A stretch of 45,991 nucleotides of DNA, taken from the NCBI GenBank assembly GCA_937958075.1, contig CALFFB010000272.1, positions 1 to 45,991 of the forward strand. The letters run 5' to 3'. The DNA comes from an uncultured Geobacteraceae bacterium. GTDB lineage: Bacteria > Desulfobacterota > Desulfuromonadia > Desulfuromonadales > Geopsychrobacteraceae. The notes beneath the pieces were generated by a model. It was not told where the DNA came from. It did no database searches and saw only the letters and a list, made by a program, of their open reading frames with translations. Below are positions 18,182-27,105 of the stretch, in pieces. Within the stretch, counting starts at the first letter, position 1. Each line of letters begins with the position of its first letter. The translations under genes were made by a program, and so were the position numbers.

Positions 18182-18200
18182 TGCATAACCTTCTTATGCA
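18182..18200. promoter_or_regulatory. Palindromic operator of vapBC
   Basis: TGCATAA and TTATGCA form a perfect 7-bp inverted repeat with a 5-bp spacer, just upstream of vapB. A further TTGCATAA half-site overlaps the vapB start codon. This is the expected position for binding of a VapB or VapBC repressor. Confidence 0.6.
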
Positions 18201-18291
18201 GAATAGCACAATGTTACCTGCCTGTCCCGTCTTTGAGTGTCAGCTCATCTCATTTCAACTCCCCATCCTTTCCGAAGTTCGATGCCAGCTC

Positions 18292-20133
18292 TCAGAACTC
18301 CCGCAGCAAAAACTCCTTGTTGGCTTCAGTGAACTGGCAGTTGATGCGTCTGGTGTTGCTGCTGGCCTGATCAATCTCATCGGTAAACATGCCGATGTGT
18401 AAGTCGCTGGGTTTAAGCCCTTGCAGCAGATGGTAGACCTGGGCGTTGACCTCGTCCGCGGTCAGGTGCCGATTGTCCTTTTCGGTGGCCATTTTTTGTG
18501 CGTAGACGGAGGTTTCCGCCGGATTGATGGACAGCAGGGTCAAGTATTTGATGTCGATGCTGTGCAGCAGTTCCAGGGTGCCGGCAACATGCTGCTGTGA
18601 GAATTTGCGTCCGCCGGTTCCCGGCATGAGCATGGCGGAGACCTCGATGCCAGCAGCGGCCAGTTTCTTCGAGGCGGCAATCATGTCCGCCCGTGTGCAC
18701 TCCTTGCAGATGTAGCGCAGCACCTCATCCGAGCCGCTCTCCAGCCCCCAGTATATGAGGGATAGCCCCGCCTCTCTGAGCTGTTTCAGCTCATCATCGG
18801 ACTTTTCAAGGATGGAGTGTGTCCGACCGTAGAGGGAGATCCTCTGGGGCGCGAAGACATTGCCGACATAGCGCAATGCCTGCAGAAGCAATGGGGTGTT
18901 CACCCCCAGGGAGTTGCCGCTGCCGATAAAGAGCCTCTGGATGCGTTCTTTTTCACCGCCGATGGCGGCGGTCACCCTGTCGACGTGATTCTTGAATTCA
19001 GCAAACGACTTTGTTGTCGCCGGCATCTCTTTGTACTCGGAGCAGAAGGTACATTTGTTGTAGTCACAGCCGGTGGTCAACTCCAGACGCAGGACGTGGG
19101 CTTTTTTTTCGGAAGGGGGGCAGGACAGGGTGGGCGAACTGAACAGGGTGGTGTCTTTGTAGGCGCGATCACACGCCGGAGCCAGTACCGGGAAAATGCG
19201 GTCGAGAACGCCAACGTATTCATTGCCGTCAATCTTCAGAAAGCCTTCGTCAAGCAAGAAGCGGACAGCAAGGTCCGCCGCGCTTGCATAGACAGTCGGG
19301 TCGAGGCCGGTTTTCATGGAGCGCAGCAAGGCGTCATGGAAAAAATAGCGGGCGAGGCTGTCGATGTTCCGATGTCTGGCAAGCAGGGTCTCAGGTGGCA
19401 GGGTCTGCAGCTCTGAATCCGGGAGGGTGCGGGTCACAACCTCCGCATTGTAGATGCCGGGGGTGGTGTAGAATCGAACCGTTGAGCTGGCCTCCTGCTT
19501 TTCTGTGATAAAGCCTTCGCTGCCCGGTCGGACCTGACTGCTGATACTGTTCAGGCGGACGCTGACCCGGGCTCCGATCTGCAATGGCGATGTTCTTTCT
19601 TCGTTCAGGACCTGCTGCAGCCGCGGCAGCAACAGGTTGTGTAAATCCCTGTAAGTGGCTTCAGCTGTTGCCGGAAGGTCACGATCAATGGCGCAATTGA
19701 TCATGGCGCCGGCAAGACGCAGGGTTTTGGTGACAATCGCTGAATGATCGGCCTGACGCTGGAACAGAGCGTCGATTGCGGGCACATAGGGTAACAGGCT
19801 GGTGATACCGTGACTGCTGAATTTGCGCCGGAGATCCTCGTGTCTGAACCGACGACCGTACAGCAGACGCAACATCCACACCAGCTCATCATGACGAACA
19901 AACATAAGCACAGCCTGACAGGGGTTCAAGACGTTACTTGAAAAGATGTACCCATCCTCGCAAATTTTGAAGTCTGCGGCAATCCTGTCGTCGAGGGTTA
20001 TACGCACCGAAGCCCGGTCCTTGATAGACCGGGCTTTGATTAACGGGCAGGAAGCTGAAGCCGGGTGGTTCGTGCTGTAAACGGCGTCCTCAACCGCAGG
20101 CGCCGATAAAGCCGCAGGCGGTGCAGAACTCAC
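18292..20133 (-). CDS. Radical SAM protein with CX4CX2C cluster motif
   Basis: An ORF of up to 613 aa. The radical SAM core (about 345-580) carries C356, C361 and C364 in TGCDYNKCTFCSEY, followed by GSGNSLGVNTPLL, LIYWGLESGSDEVL and AMLMPGTGG. The spacing is CX4CX2C, not the usual CX3CX2C. The N-terminal 340 residues are unfamiliar. I cannot name a reaction. The start is uncertain: GTG at 20133 overlaps nrdJ by 44 bp, while GTG at 20007 lies just after a hairpin; neither has a clear ribosome binding site. It is probably co-transcribed with nrdJ. Confidence 0.75.
   Translation of the reverse strand: MSSAPPAALSAPAVEDAVYSTNHPASASCPLIKARSIKDRASVRITLDDRIAADFKICEDGYIFSSNVLNPCQAVLMFVRHDELVWMLRLLYGRRFRHEDLRRKFSSHGITSLLPYVPAIDALFQRQADHSAIVTKTLRLAGAMINCAIDRDLPATAEATYRDLHNLLLPRLQQVLNEERTSPLQIGARVSVRLNSISSQVRPGSEGFITEKQEASSTVRFYTTPGIYNAEVVTRTLPDSELQTLPPETLLARHRNIDSLARYFFHDALLRSMKTGLDPTVYASAADLAVRFLLDEGFLKIDGNEYVGVLDRIFPVLAPACDRAYKDTTLFSSPTLSCPPSEKKAHVLRLELTTGCDYNKCTFCSEYKEMPATTKSFAEFKNHVDRVTAAIGGEKERIQRLFIGSGNSLGVNTPLLLQALRYVGNVFAPQRISLYGRTHSILEKSDDELKQLREAGLSLIYWGLESGSDEVLRYICKECTRADMIAASKKLAAAGIEVSAMLMPGTGGRKFSQQHVAGTLELLHSIDIKYLTLLSINPAETSVYAQKMATEKDNRHLTADEVNAQVYHLLQGLKPSDLHIGMFTDEIDQASSNTRRINCQFTEANKEFLLREF
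20010..20036 (-). other. Perfect inverted repeat near the nrdJ/radical SAM junction
   Basis: AAGCCCGGTC and GACCGGGCTT form a perfect 10-bp stem with a 7-nt loop, 54 nt past the nrdJ stop codon. There is no T-tract on the minus strand, so it is not a standard terminator. It may be an RNA-processing or attenuation hairpin, and it raises doubt about the upstream start of the radical SAM gene. Confidence 0.5.
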
Positions 20134-22972
20134 AGCCGTCGCGTTTGATCAGGGCGGGAATCTTGCATTCCTTGCAGAGTTTTCCGGCAATGCGCATGTT
20201 GCCGTTGACGCTTTCTTTTTTAGCGATTTTCAGCATGCCCAGTTCATGTACGGGGTAACCGTTTTCATCGAGCAGCCCGAGCATGTTGTAGCGGTGAATA
20301 AGCAGTCTGGCAATATAGGCAATGGTGCTCGGCTGCACCGCCTGCTTGTCGCTGCCGGGCACGCGGGCGAAAAAATCTCCCTGGGGCTTGGCCAGATCCT
20401 TCAGGCCACGCAGTTTCTTGCCGATCCAGGCCGGATCAAGAACGCGCATATCCAGGCTCAGGCTTTTGGTCAGTCCGTTGAATTCCAGGGGATATTCCCC
20501 CGACAGCCAGACACTGTAAGGACGGTGACTGCCGTCAGGCATGATGCATTCCTTGACGAACAGGGCGAAATCATCATCCGTCGACGGGTTGCGGACATCG
20601 ACCGTCCATGACAGGGTACCGTCGACCCCGGATTTCGGCTCCTTGCGGCTGAACATGGCGTCGACCAGGGGGGTCGGACCCTTGTTGCTGAAGGCGCCGA
20701 GCTCTTCGCAGCGGTGAGCGACCAGCTTGGCCAGGGCGCTGACGCTGCCGGCAACAGTCTGTTTTTCACCGTTGGGCATGGTCATGACAAAGGGGACCGT
20801 CGGGGTCTTGGCCAGAGACTCAAGCTTGATCTTCAGCCATTCACGGTCTTCACTGCGCATATCCATGGACAGGTTTTTGGCCAGGGCACCAAGGCCGCGG
20901 GGAACCGTTTCGCCGTTCACCCAGACCTCGAAGGGATGGGGGGTGCCATTTTCCATGTGACTGACAAAGACGGCAAAGCGGTGCTCCGGATTGTCGATGA
21001 CATAGGTCACTGACGGGGTACCACCGGGAACAAAGGGGCGATGGGACCAGCGCAGGGTGGCCAGGGCAATGTTGGGTGAATGGTCCAGCTTGAGTTTGCG
21101 GTCCGGATCGGACTGATCGAGATCCTGCGGTTTTTTGTCTTCGTTTGAGACAGACAGCACGCTGCCGATAATGTCGTTGGGACGATAGGTGGTAATCCCT
21201 TTGAGACCGTTCTTCCAGGCGTTGATGTACAGATCCTTGAACTGGGTAAAGGGGTAGTCGGAAGGAACATTGACCGTTTTTGAGATGGATGCGCAGATGT
21301 AGGGCTGAATCGCCGCCTGCATCAGCATATGATCGTTGGCGCTGATGTCCAGGGCGCTGACAAAGGCCTCCGGCAGATGCCGGGTGTCGCCGCCACGTTC
21401 CCGGTAGATCCGGTAGGCGTGATCCTCCACCGTATATTCCTTGCGGGTGCCGTCCGCTTCATTCTTCTTGCGCGTGTAAAACCAGGAAAAAGCGGGTTCC
21501 AGCCCGTTGGAGCAATTGTCACCGAAAGCCAGGGAGATAGTGCCGGTCGGAGCAATGCTCAGCAGATGGCTGTTGCGGATACCATGGGTGGCAATGGCTG
21601 TGCGGATATCTTCGGGCAGGCGTTTGGCCATGCCGCTGACCAGGAACTGGTCGGCGTCGAATCGGGCAAAAGCGCCTTTTTCTTTCGCCAGCTCGATGGA
21701 TGCCCGATAGGCGGCGTCACGCATGCGGCGGGTCAGATCGGCGGCGAAATCGCGCCCTTTCTGACTGTCGTAGCGCAGGCCAAGCATGATCAGGGCATCG
21801 CCAAGGCCCGTATAGCCCAGGCCGATACGTCTTTTGGTGGCCGCTTCCTCGGCCTGCTGCGGCAGGGGCCAGGCAGTGGCATCGAGGACGTTGTCGAGCA
21901 TGCGTACGGCGGTGGCGACCGTTGTTGTGAAACGGTCAAAATCAAAAGCGGCATTCGGAGCGAAGCTGTTCTGAATGTAACGGGTCAGGTTGATGCTCCC
22001 CAGACAGCAGCACCCGTAATCGGGAATAGGGATTTCGCCGCAGGGATTGGTGGCTTCAATTTTTTCACAGTAATGGAGATTGTTTTCCTGATTGATGCGG
22101 TCGAGAAACAGCACCCCCGGTTCGGCGGCATTGAAGGTGCTCTCCATGATGATATCCCAGATCTCCTTGGGATTGATGCGGGTATAAACCCACTTGCCGT
22201 CCTCACGCTGGTAGGCTCCGGCCTGTTTGACGGCGTCACTGGGCTCGGCCTTGTGCACCAGCTCAAAGGGGGTTTCATCGATGACGGCCCGCATGAAAGC
22301 GTCAGTGACGCCAACCGACAGGTTGAAATTGTTGAGCTTGCCCGATTCCGTTTTGGCCTTGATGAACTTCAGGATATCAGGGTGGTCACAGCGCAGAACC
22401 CCCATCTGGGCGCCCCGGCGTGAGCCGGCTGATTCGACCGTTGAGCAGGACTGATCGAAAACGTGCATGTAGGACACGGGCCCCGAGGCGGAGCTGGCAG
22501 TGCCGATGACCTTGGCGCCGGCCGGCCGGATGGAGCTGAAATCATAACCGACGCCGCCGCCGCGCCTCATGGTTTCCGCTGCTTCCAGAAGGGCGTGATA
22601 GATGCCGACCTTGCCGTCGACAGTGCTGGAGATGCTGTCACCGACGGGCTGGACAAAACAGTTGATCAGGGTGACGTTCTTGATGTTGGCGCCGGCGGCA
22701 CTGTTGACGCGACCGGCCGGGATAAACCCCTCTTCCATGGTTTTAAGAAAAAGGGGGATAAAGTTCTCCGGTTCCTTTTCCTGGCTCGCCAGCGCTTTGG
22801 CCACCCGCTGCCGGATGGCCCGGACAATGGCGTCACCGTCAAGGTGCTGTTCATCCCCTTTGGCGTATTTCTCCCGCAGCACGTCGAGGCTGACGACCTG
22901 CCATTGGTGGGCTTCCGGGGTTATAAGGGGACTTTCATCGGATGTCCGGGGTGCCATTTCTGCGATTTTCAC
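20090..22972 (-). CDS. nrdJ: Adenosylcobalamin-dependent (class II) ribonucleotide reductase
   Basis: A 960-aa enzyme that reduces ribonucleotides to deoxyribonucleotides using vitamin B12. Barrel motifs are present: NCFVQPVGDS, RRGGGVGYDFSSIRP, the active-site ATNPCGEIP, GCCCLGSINLT and the SIAPTGTISL block. After the catalytic barrel, two related stretches of about 105 residues (about 660-765 and 792-905) look like an internal duplication, each with a VW-G-P-GL-K-LS-DMR pattern. The C-terminus is a cysteine-rich CKECK plus CEFCTACG tail, probably a zinc or redox-shuttle element. Transcription starts behind two NrdR-type boxes. Confidence 0.95.
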   Translation of the reverse strand: MKIAEMAPRTSDESPLITPEAHQWQVVSLDVLREKYAKGDEQHLDGDAIVRAIRQRVAKALASQEKEPENFIPLFLKTMEEGFIPAGRVNSAAGANIKNVTLINCFVQPVGDSISSTVDGKVGIYHALLEAAETMRRGGGVGYDFSSIRPAGAKVIGTASSASGPVSYMHVFDQSCSTVESAGSRRGAQMGVLRCDHPDILKFIKAKTESGKLNNFNLSVGVTDAFMRAVIDETPFELVHKAEPSDAVKQAGAYQREDGKWVYTRINPKEIWDIIMESTFNAAEPGVLFLDRINQENNLHYCEKIEATNPCGEIPIPDYGCCCLGSINLTRYIQNSFAPNAAFDFDRFTTTVATAVRMLDNVLDATAWPLPQQAEEAATKRRIGLGYTGLGDALIMLGLRYDSQKGRDFAADLTRRMRDAAYRASIELAKEKGAFARFDADQFLVSGMAKRLPEDIRTAIATHGIRNSHLLSIAPTGTISLAFGDNCSNGLEPAFSWFYTRKKNEADGTRKEYTVEDHAYRIYRERGGDTRHLPEAFVSALDISANDHMLMQAAIQPYICASISKTVNVPSDYPFTQFKDLYINAWKNGLKGITTYRPNDIIGSVLSVSNEDKKPQDLDQSDPDRKLKLDHSPNIALATLRWSHRPFVPGGTPSVTYVIDNPEHRFAVFVSHMENGTPHPFEVWVNGETVPRGLGALAKNLSMDMRSEDREWLKIKLESLAKTPTVPFVMTMPNGEKQTVAGSVSALAKLVAHRCEELGAFSNKGPTPLVDAMFSRKEPKSGVDGTLSWTVDVRNPSTDDDFALFVKECIMPDGSHRPYSVWLSGEYPLEFNGLTKSLSLDMRVLDPAWIGKKLRGLKDLAKPQGDFFARVPGSDKQAVQPSTIAYIARLLIHRYNMLGLLDENGYPVHELGMLKIAKKESVNGNMRIAGKLCKECKIPALIKRDGCEFCTACGFIGACG

Positions 22973-23096
22973 TGGGGACCTCTTGTTGATGACATGGATT
23001 GGAAGAGTAAGAAGAATTTTCGATCAGCCGCGCGCAACCGGCAGGGGTCTACGGCTGTAATTTAACTGTCTGTTTTATTGGTGTTTTCTTTTAATA

Positions 23097-23146
23097 ACAC
23101 AAGATATAGTGCCGGGAAACTTTAGCGTATCTACATATGGTGTCAA
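23097..23146 (-). promoter_or_regulatory. nrdJ promoter with two NrdR-type boxes
   Basis: On the minus strand TTGACA (23141-23146) and TAAAGT (23119-23124) form a promoter with a 16-bp spacer. Two 16-bp sites close to the NrdR consensus acaCwAtATaTwGtgt lie at 23097-23112 and 23128-23143. They start 31 bp apart, three helical turns, which is the typical NrdR tandem arrangement. One box touches the -35 and covers most of the spacer, and the other lies just downstream of the -10, as expected for repression by ATP/dATP-loaded NrdR. The nrdR gene itself is not in the window. Confidence 0.8.
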
Positions 23147-23202
23147 GGGGGTATTTTTGCGTTATGCATAATCCCCCGATAACCCTTCATTTTTTGTAAC
23201 TA

Positions 23203-23350
23203 TTCAGCACAATTTGCGGGCACAGGATCAGGGTTTCCATGTAAGGGGCGTCTGGCGCCATGGATGGCGACGGTCGAACGGCCAGGACGGCGAAAAGTGT
23301 CCCCTGGAATGGGAGTCCTGATCCTGTGCTGAACAAATACCATTTTTTTT
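23203..23350 (+). ncRNA. Long structured intergenic RNA candidate
   Basis: Between nrdJ and the next gene there is no credible CDS for over 400 nt, but the sequence folds strongly. CACAGGATCAGG (23221-23232) pairs perfectly with 23317-23328. It is extended outward by TTCAG/CTGAA across a 13-nt bulge, and inward by TTCCA/TGGAA and GGGG/CCCC, with small hairpins at the tip. Eight T residues (23343-23350) follow on the plus strand. A rod-like small RNA is possible, 6S RNA being one alternative I cannot confirm. More palindromes continue to about 23450. Confidence 0.4.
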
Positions 23351-23553
23351 CGGTAAAAGGAGTGCTCCTGTCCTGTTTGCAGAGGGGACCGGTCCGGTCT
23401 CCGTTCTTGAAACAGGTTCGGCAGACAGCGTTGTCTGTCGCTGCCGGTACTGGTATGGTGTAAAGAGCAGATGAGGATACTGTTTAACTTGTTTCCGGAC
23501 GCAGATTTGCGTATTGTCGCAGCCTGTACCTGTTGGCGGTTTAAGGAATTTTC

Positions 23554-24720
23554 ATGCTAGGGCAGAACCCTCTTTATCTGGATAACGCGGCGACCAGTCA
23601 TCCCAAACCGGAAGGGGTGTATCGGGCGCTGACAGAGGTGTCGCGACAGGGGGGGAGCGCCGGTCGTGGCCGGCATCATCAGGGCCTTGCCGGGGACCGG
23701 ATACTGTTTGCCGCCCGCGAACTGCTGGCGGAACTCTTCGGGGTCGACGCCTCTGAGCGATTTGTCTTCACCTTTAACGCGACCCATGCCCTGAACGTGG
23801 CGTTATTCGGTGTTTTACGTGCCGGTGACCGGGTAGTGACAACCAGCATGGAGCATAACGCGGTCACCAGGCCTCTTCATGCTCTTTCTCAACACGGGGT
23901 CGAGGTTGTCAAGGTGGCTGCCGACAGGGTGACGGGTCTGGTTTGCCAGGACGACGTCAAGGCCGCCTGCCTGGCGGCACCGACCCGGATGCTGGTGATG
24001 AATCATGCCTCCAACGTTAACGGCACCCTGCAGAACCTGGAGGGGCTGGGCCCCTGGTGCCGTCAGCATGGTATTGTGCTGCTGGTTGACGGTTCCCAGA
24101 CCGCCGGCATGGTTCCTGTCAATCTGTCGGACCTGCACCTCGACCTGTTTGCGGCTCCCGGCCACAAGGGACTGCTCGGCCCGCAGGGAACAGGCTTTTT
24201 GTATATACGCGACGGACTTGAGCTTGAGCCGTTGCTTTACGGTGGAACCGGAAGCCATTCGTCCATGGACGAACAGCCGCGGCAACTGCCGGAACGTTTT
24301 GAGAGCGGCACCCAGAACCTGCCGGGCATAGCCGGACTGAAAGCCGGTCTGGAATTTCTCCGCACGGAAGGGATTGCCGCCATCGGTGAAAAGGAAACCG
24401 ACCTCGCCGGCCACCTGCTCTCCGGCCTGGCAGCTATTGATGAAGTGAGGGTCTACGGGCTACCGGCCGGAAGTTCGCGCACGGCGACGGTTTCCTTTAA
24501 TGTGGCCAACATGGATCCGTCAGCGGTCGGCTTTTTTTTAGATCAGAGGCAGATCGCTGTGCGTACCGGGCTGCATTGTTCCGCTGACAGTCACCGCACC
24601 ATCGGTACTTTTCCCGCCGGCACGGTACGGGTCAGTCCGGGGTATTTTACCACCAATCGTGATTTAGATTCGTTTCTGAGCCAGCTCAAAAAACTGGTAC
24701 GCAGTACAGCTAAGTCTTAG
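23554..24720 (+). CDS. Cysteine desulfurase-like class V aminotransferase
   Basis: A 388-aa PLP enzyme of the SufS/CsdA-like family that mobilises sulfur (or selenium) from cysteine. The PLP lysine lies in APGHKGLLGPQG near residue 206; SMEHNAVTRPL and VDGSQTAG are the cofactor contacts; the sulfur-accepting cysteine is in RTGLHCSADSHRTIGT near residue 338. Compared with classical SufS the HCAP motif reads HCSA. No suf or isc scaffold gene is adjacent, so its role may be tRNA thiolation, selenium use or another sulfur pathway rather than Fe-S assembly. Confidence 0.85.
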   Translation: MLGQNPLYLDNAATSHPKPEGVYRALTEVSRQGGSAGRGRHHQGLAGDRILFAARELLAELFGVDASERFVFTFNATHALNVALFGVLRAGDRVVTTSMEHNAVTRPLHALSQHGVEVVKVAADRVTGLVCQDDVKAACLAAPTRMLVMNHASNVNGTLQNLEGLGPWCRQHGIVLLVDGSQTAGMVPVNLSDLHLDLFAAPGHKGLLGPQGTGFLYIRDGLELEPLLYGGTGSHSSMDEQPRQLPERFESGTQNLPGIAGLKAGLEFLRTEGIAAIGEKETDLAGHLLSGLAAIDEVRVYGLPAGSSRTATVSFNVANMDPSAVGFFLDQRQIAVRTGLHCSADSHRTIGTFPAGTVRVSPGYFTTNRDLDSFLSQLKKLVRSTAKS

Positions 24721-24756
24721 CAAATTCATGCTTTTTAAGGGATAAGGACAGCCGCT

Positions 24757-26076
24757 ATGAAATATTTTATTCTGGATACCAATGTGGTGTTGCACGATCC
24801 GCAGGCTATCTACAAGTTTGATGACAATGTCGTTATCCTGCCCCTGACGGTGATCGAGGAGATCGACCGCTTTAAAAAGGATCAGAGCGAAACCGGACGC
24901 AATGCGCGCCAGATTTCCCGCATGATCGATGCTTTTCGTGCCCAGGGCAAGCTCCTGGACGGTATTGAGCTCGAGAAGGGCGGGATATTCAAAGTGGCTA
25001 TTTACAAGCATGAGTTCCTGACCAAGTTGCCCCCGGAATTACAGACAGACCGGGGTGATAACCGGATTCTGGCTATTGCCAAAGACATGATGGAGGCACA
25101 GCCGAACGACAGGGTGATTCTGGTCACCAAAGACATCAATATGCGCATCAAGGCTGACGCCATCGGCATGCGCGCGGAGGACTTCCAGAATGACAAGGTG
25201 CCGGTGGAAGAGCTGTATTCCGGTACCACGGAACTTCTCATCAGCAAAGAGGGTGTCGATCTTTTTTACGAGCAGGGTTTCTACGCCGACGATAAGCTGG
25301 AACTGTATGACAATCAGGGGGTGACCCTGGTCGATGAGACGAACCCGTCCCATACCGCCCTGGGGCGCTACAACGCCGCCAGGCAGCAGATTGTCGGTCT
25401 GATCAAGGCGCCCAAGGAGGGGGTCTGGGGTATTCACCCCCGCAACCGCGAACAGCAGTTCGCTTTTGACCTGCTGCTCAATGACGATATTCAGCTGGTG
25501 TCCCTGGTGGGCAAGGCCGGGACCGGAAAGACCCTGCTGGCTATTGCCGCCGGGCTCCTTAAATCCGCCGACGCGGGCACCTACAACCGGCTGCTGATTT
25601 CACGGCCGGTCTTCCCCATGGGGCGGGATCTCGGTTTTCTGCCGGGGGATATTGAAGAAAAACTGGCGCCCTGGATGCAGCCGATTTTCGATAATGTCGA
25701 GCTGCTGCTCTCCTCTTATGACGAAGGAGGGAAGCGCAAGCGGGGCTACCGTGAACTCATCGATCTGGGACTGATGGAGATCGAACCCCTGACCTATATC
25801 CGTGGCCGCTCTATCCCCAAACAGTACCTTATTGTTGACGAGGCGCAGAACCTGACGCCCCACGAGATCAAGACCATCATTACCCGCGCCGGTGAGGGTA
25901 CGAAAATTGTGTTGACGGGCGACCCCTACCAGATCGATAACCCCTACGTCGATTCGGCCAGCAATGGTTTGTCCTTTTCCGTGGAACGGCTCAAGGGCCA
26001 GACCCTGGCCGGCCACGTGACCCTGACCAAGGGGGAGCGTTCACAACTGGCGGAGCTGGCCGCCAATCTGCTATAG
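24757..26076 (+). CDS. PhoH-like ATPase with N-terminal PIN domain
   Basis: A 439-aa PhoH2-type protein. The N-terminal PIN ribonuclease domain (1-140) begins FILDTNVVLHDP with the expected acidic residues. The C-terminal PhoH helicase-like domain (about 230-435) has Walker A GKAGTGKT near residue 250, Walker B LIVDEAQN near 364, and VLTGDPYQID. The combination suggests ATP-driven unwinding and cleavage of RNA. AAGGA lies ahead of the ATG. It is followed 15 nt later by tsaD. Confidence 0.92.
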   Translation: MKYFILDTNVVLHDPQAIYKFDDNVVILPLTVIEEIDRFKKDQSETGRNARQISRMIDAFRAQGKLLDGIELEKGGIFKVAIYKHEFLTKLPPELQTDRGDNRILAIAKDMMEAQPNDRVILVTKDINMRIKADAIGMRAEDFQNDKVPVEELYSGTTELLISKEGVDLFYEQGFYADDKLELYDNQGVTLVDETNPSHTALGRYNAARQQIVGLIKAPKEGVWGIHPRNREQQFAFDLLLNDDIQLVSLVGKAGTGKTLLAIAAGLLKSADAGTYNRLLISRPVFPMGRDLGFLPGDIEEKLAPWMQPIFDNVELLLSSYDEGGKRKRGYRELIDLGLMEIEPLTYIRGRSIPKQYLIVDEAQNLTPHEIKTIITRAGEGTKIVLTGDPYQIDNPYVDSASNGLSFSVERLKGQTLAGHVTLTKGERSQLAELAANLL

Positions 26077-26091
26077 GTCATTGTTGATGTC

Positions 26092-27105
26092 ATGCTGATT
26101 CTGGCTCTGGAAAGTTCATGTGATGAAACTGCTGCCGCAGTGGTACGCGACGGCCGGACAATTCTCTCCAATCTCATTTCCTCCCAGGTGGACCTGCATG
26201 CAGTCTATGGCGGGGTGGTGCCGGAACTGGCGTCACGCCGGCACCTGGAGGTCATCAATCCGCTGGTGACCGAAGCCCTGGCCACAGCCGGCGTCAACGC
26301 TTCCGAGCTCGATGGCGTGGCCGTGACCTGCGGACCGGGGTTGACCGGAGCGCTGCTGGTCGGAGTGTCTTTCGCCAAGGCCTATGCCTATGCCCTGGGC
26401 ATCCCCTTTATCGGGGTTCATCATATAGAAGCCCATCTGCTGGCCGTTCAGCTGGAAAAACCGGTGGCCTATCCTTTCCTCGGCGCGGCGGTGTCCGGTG
26501 GTCATACCCACCTGTACCGGGTCGATGGTATCGGCCATTACCGGTTGCTGGGGCGCACCGTGGACGATGCCGCCGGTGAGGCCTTTGACAAGGTCGCCAA
26601 GATGCTGGGACTGGGCTACCCGGGAGGGCCGGTGATTGACCGGCTGGCCAGGGGCGGGGATGACGGTGGTATTGCTTTTCCGCGGCCGCTGCTCAACCGT
26701 GACAACCACGATTTCAGTTTTTCCGGCATGAAGACGGCGGTGCTCAATCATATCCAGCGCCTGCCGGCTCCGCCCGATGAGCAGCAGACAGCCCGGATTG
26801 CCTGCGCCTTTCAGGAGGCCGCGGTTGATGTGCTGACGCGAAAAATCCTCAAGGCGGCGCAGGCGGAAAACCTGCACCGCGTTGTTGTCGCCGGCGGCGT
26901 TGCCTGCAATTCAGGGTTGCGCGCCCGCTTTGCCGAACTGACACAGAATACAGAGGTCAGTGTCAGCTTTCCTTCGCCCATCCTTTGTGCCGATAACGCG
27001 GCCATGCTGGCTGTTGCCGCTGATTATTATCTGACTTCCGGAAAATCTTCCGATCTCGATCTTAACGCTGTGTCAAGCTGGCCGTTGGAGAAGGTTTGCC
27101 CTTGA
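26092..27105 (+). CDS. tsaD: tRNA N6-adenosine threonylcarbamoyltransferase TsaD
   Basis: A 337-aa ASKHA-fold protein that transfers the threonylcarbamoyl group to A37 of ANN-reading tRNAs, with TsaB and TsaE. Recognisable blocks are ALESSCDETAAAVV, the metal site HHIEAHL, SGGHTHLY, DDAAGEAFDKVAKMLGL, GMKTAVLNH and the C-terminal VAGGVACNSGLR and CADNAAMLA. The length is that of the bacterial family. Its stop overlaps the start of the DUF2062 gene. Confidence 0.96.
   Translation: MLILALESSCDETAAAVVRDGRTILSNLISSQVDLHAVYGGVVPELASRRHLEVINPLVTEALATAGVNASELDGVAVTCGPGLTGALLVGVSFAKAYAYALGIPFIGVHHIEAHLLAVQLEKPVAYPFLGAAVSGGHTHLYRVDGIGHYRLLGRTVDDAAGEAFDKVAKMLGLGYPGGPVIDRLARGGDDGGIAFPRPLLNRDNHDFSFSGMKTAVLNHIQRLPAPPDEQQTARIACAFQEAAVDVLTRKILKAAQAENLHRVVVAGGVACNSGLRARFAELTQNTEVSVSFPSPILCADNAAMLAVAADYYLTSGKSSDLDLNAVSSWPLEKVCP

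Noticed and set aside
23260..23463. A 67-codon plus-strand frame inside the structured intergenic region
   Set aside because: No ribosome binding site, and the sequence is better explained by long complementary stems.
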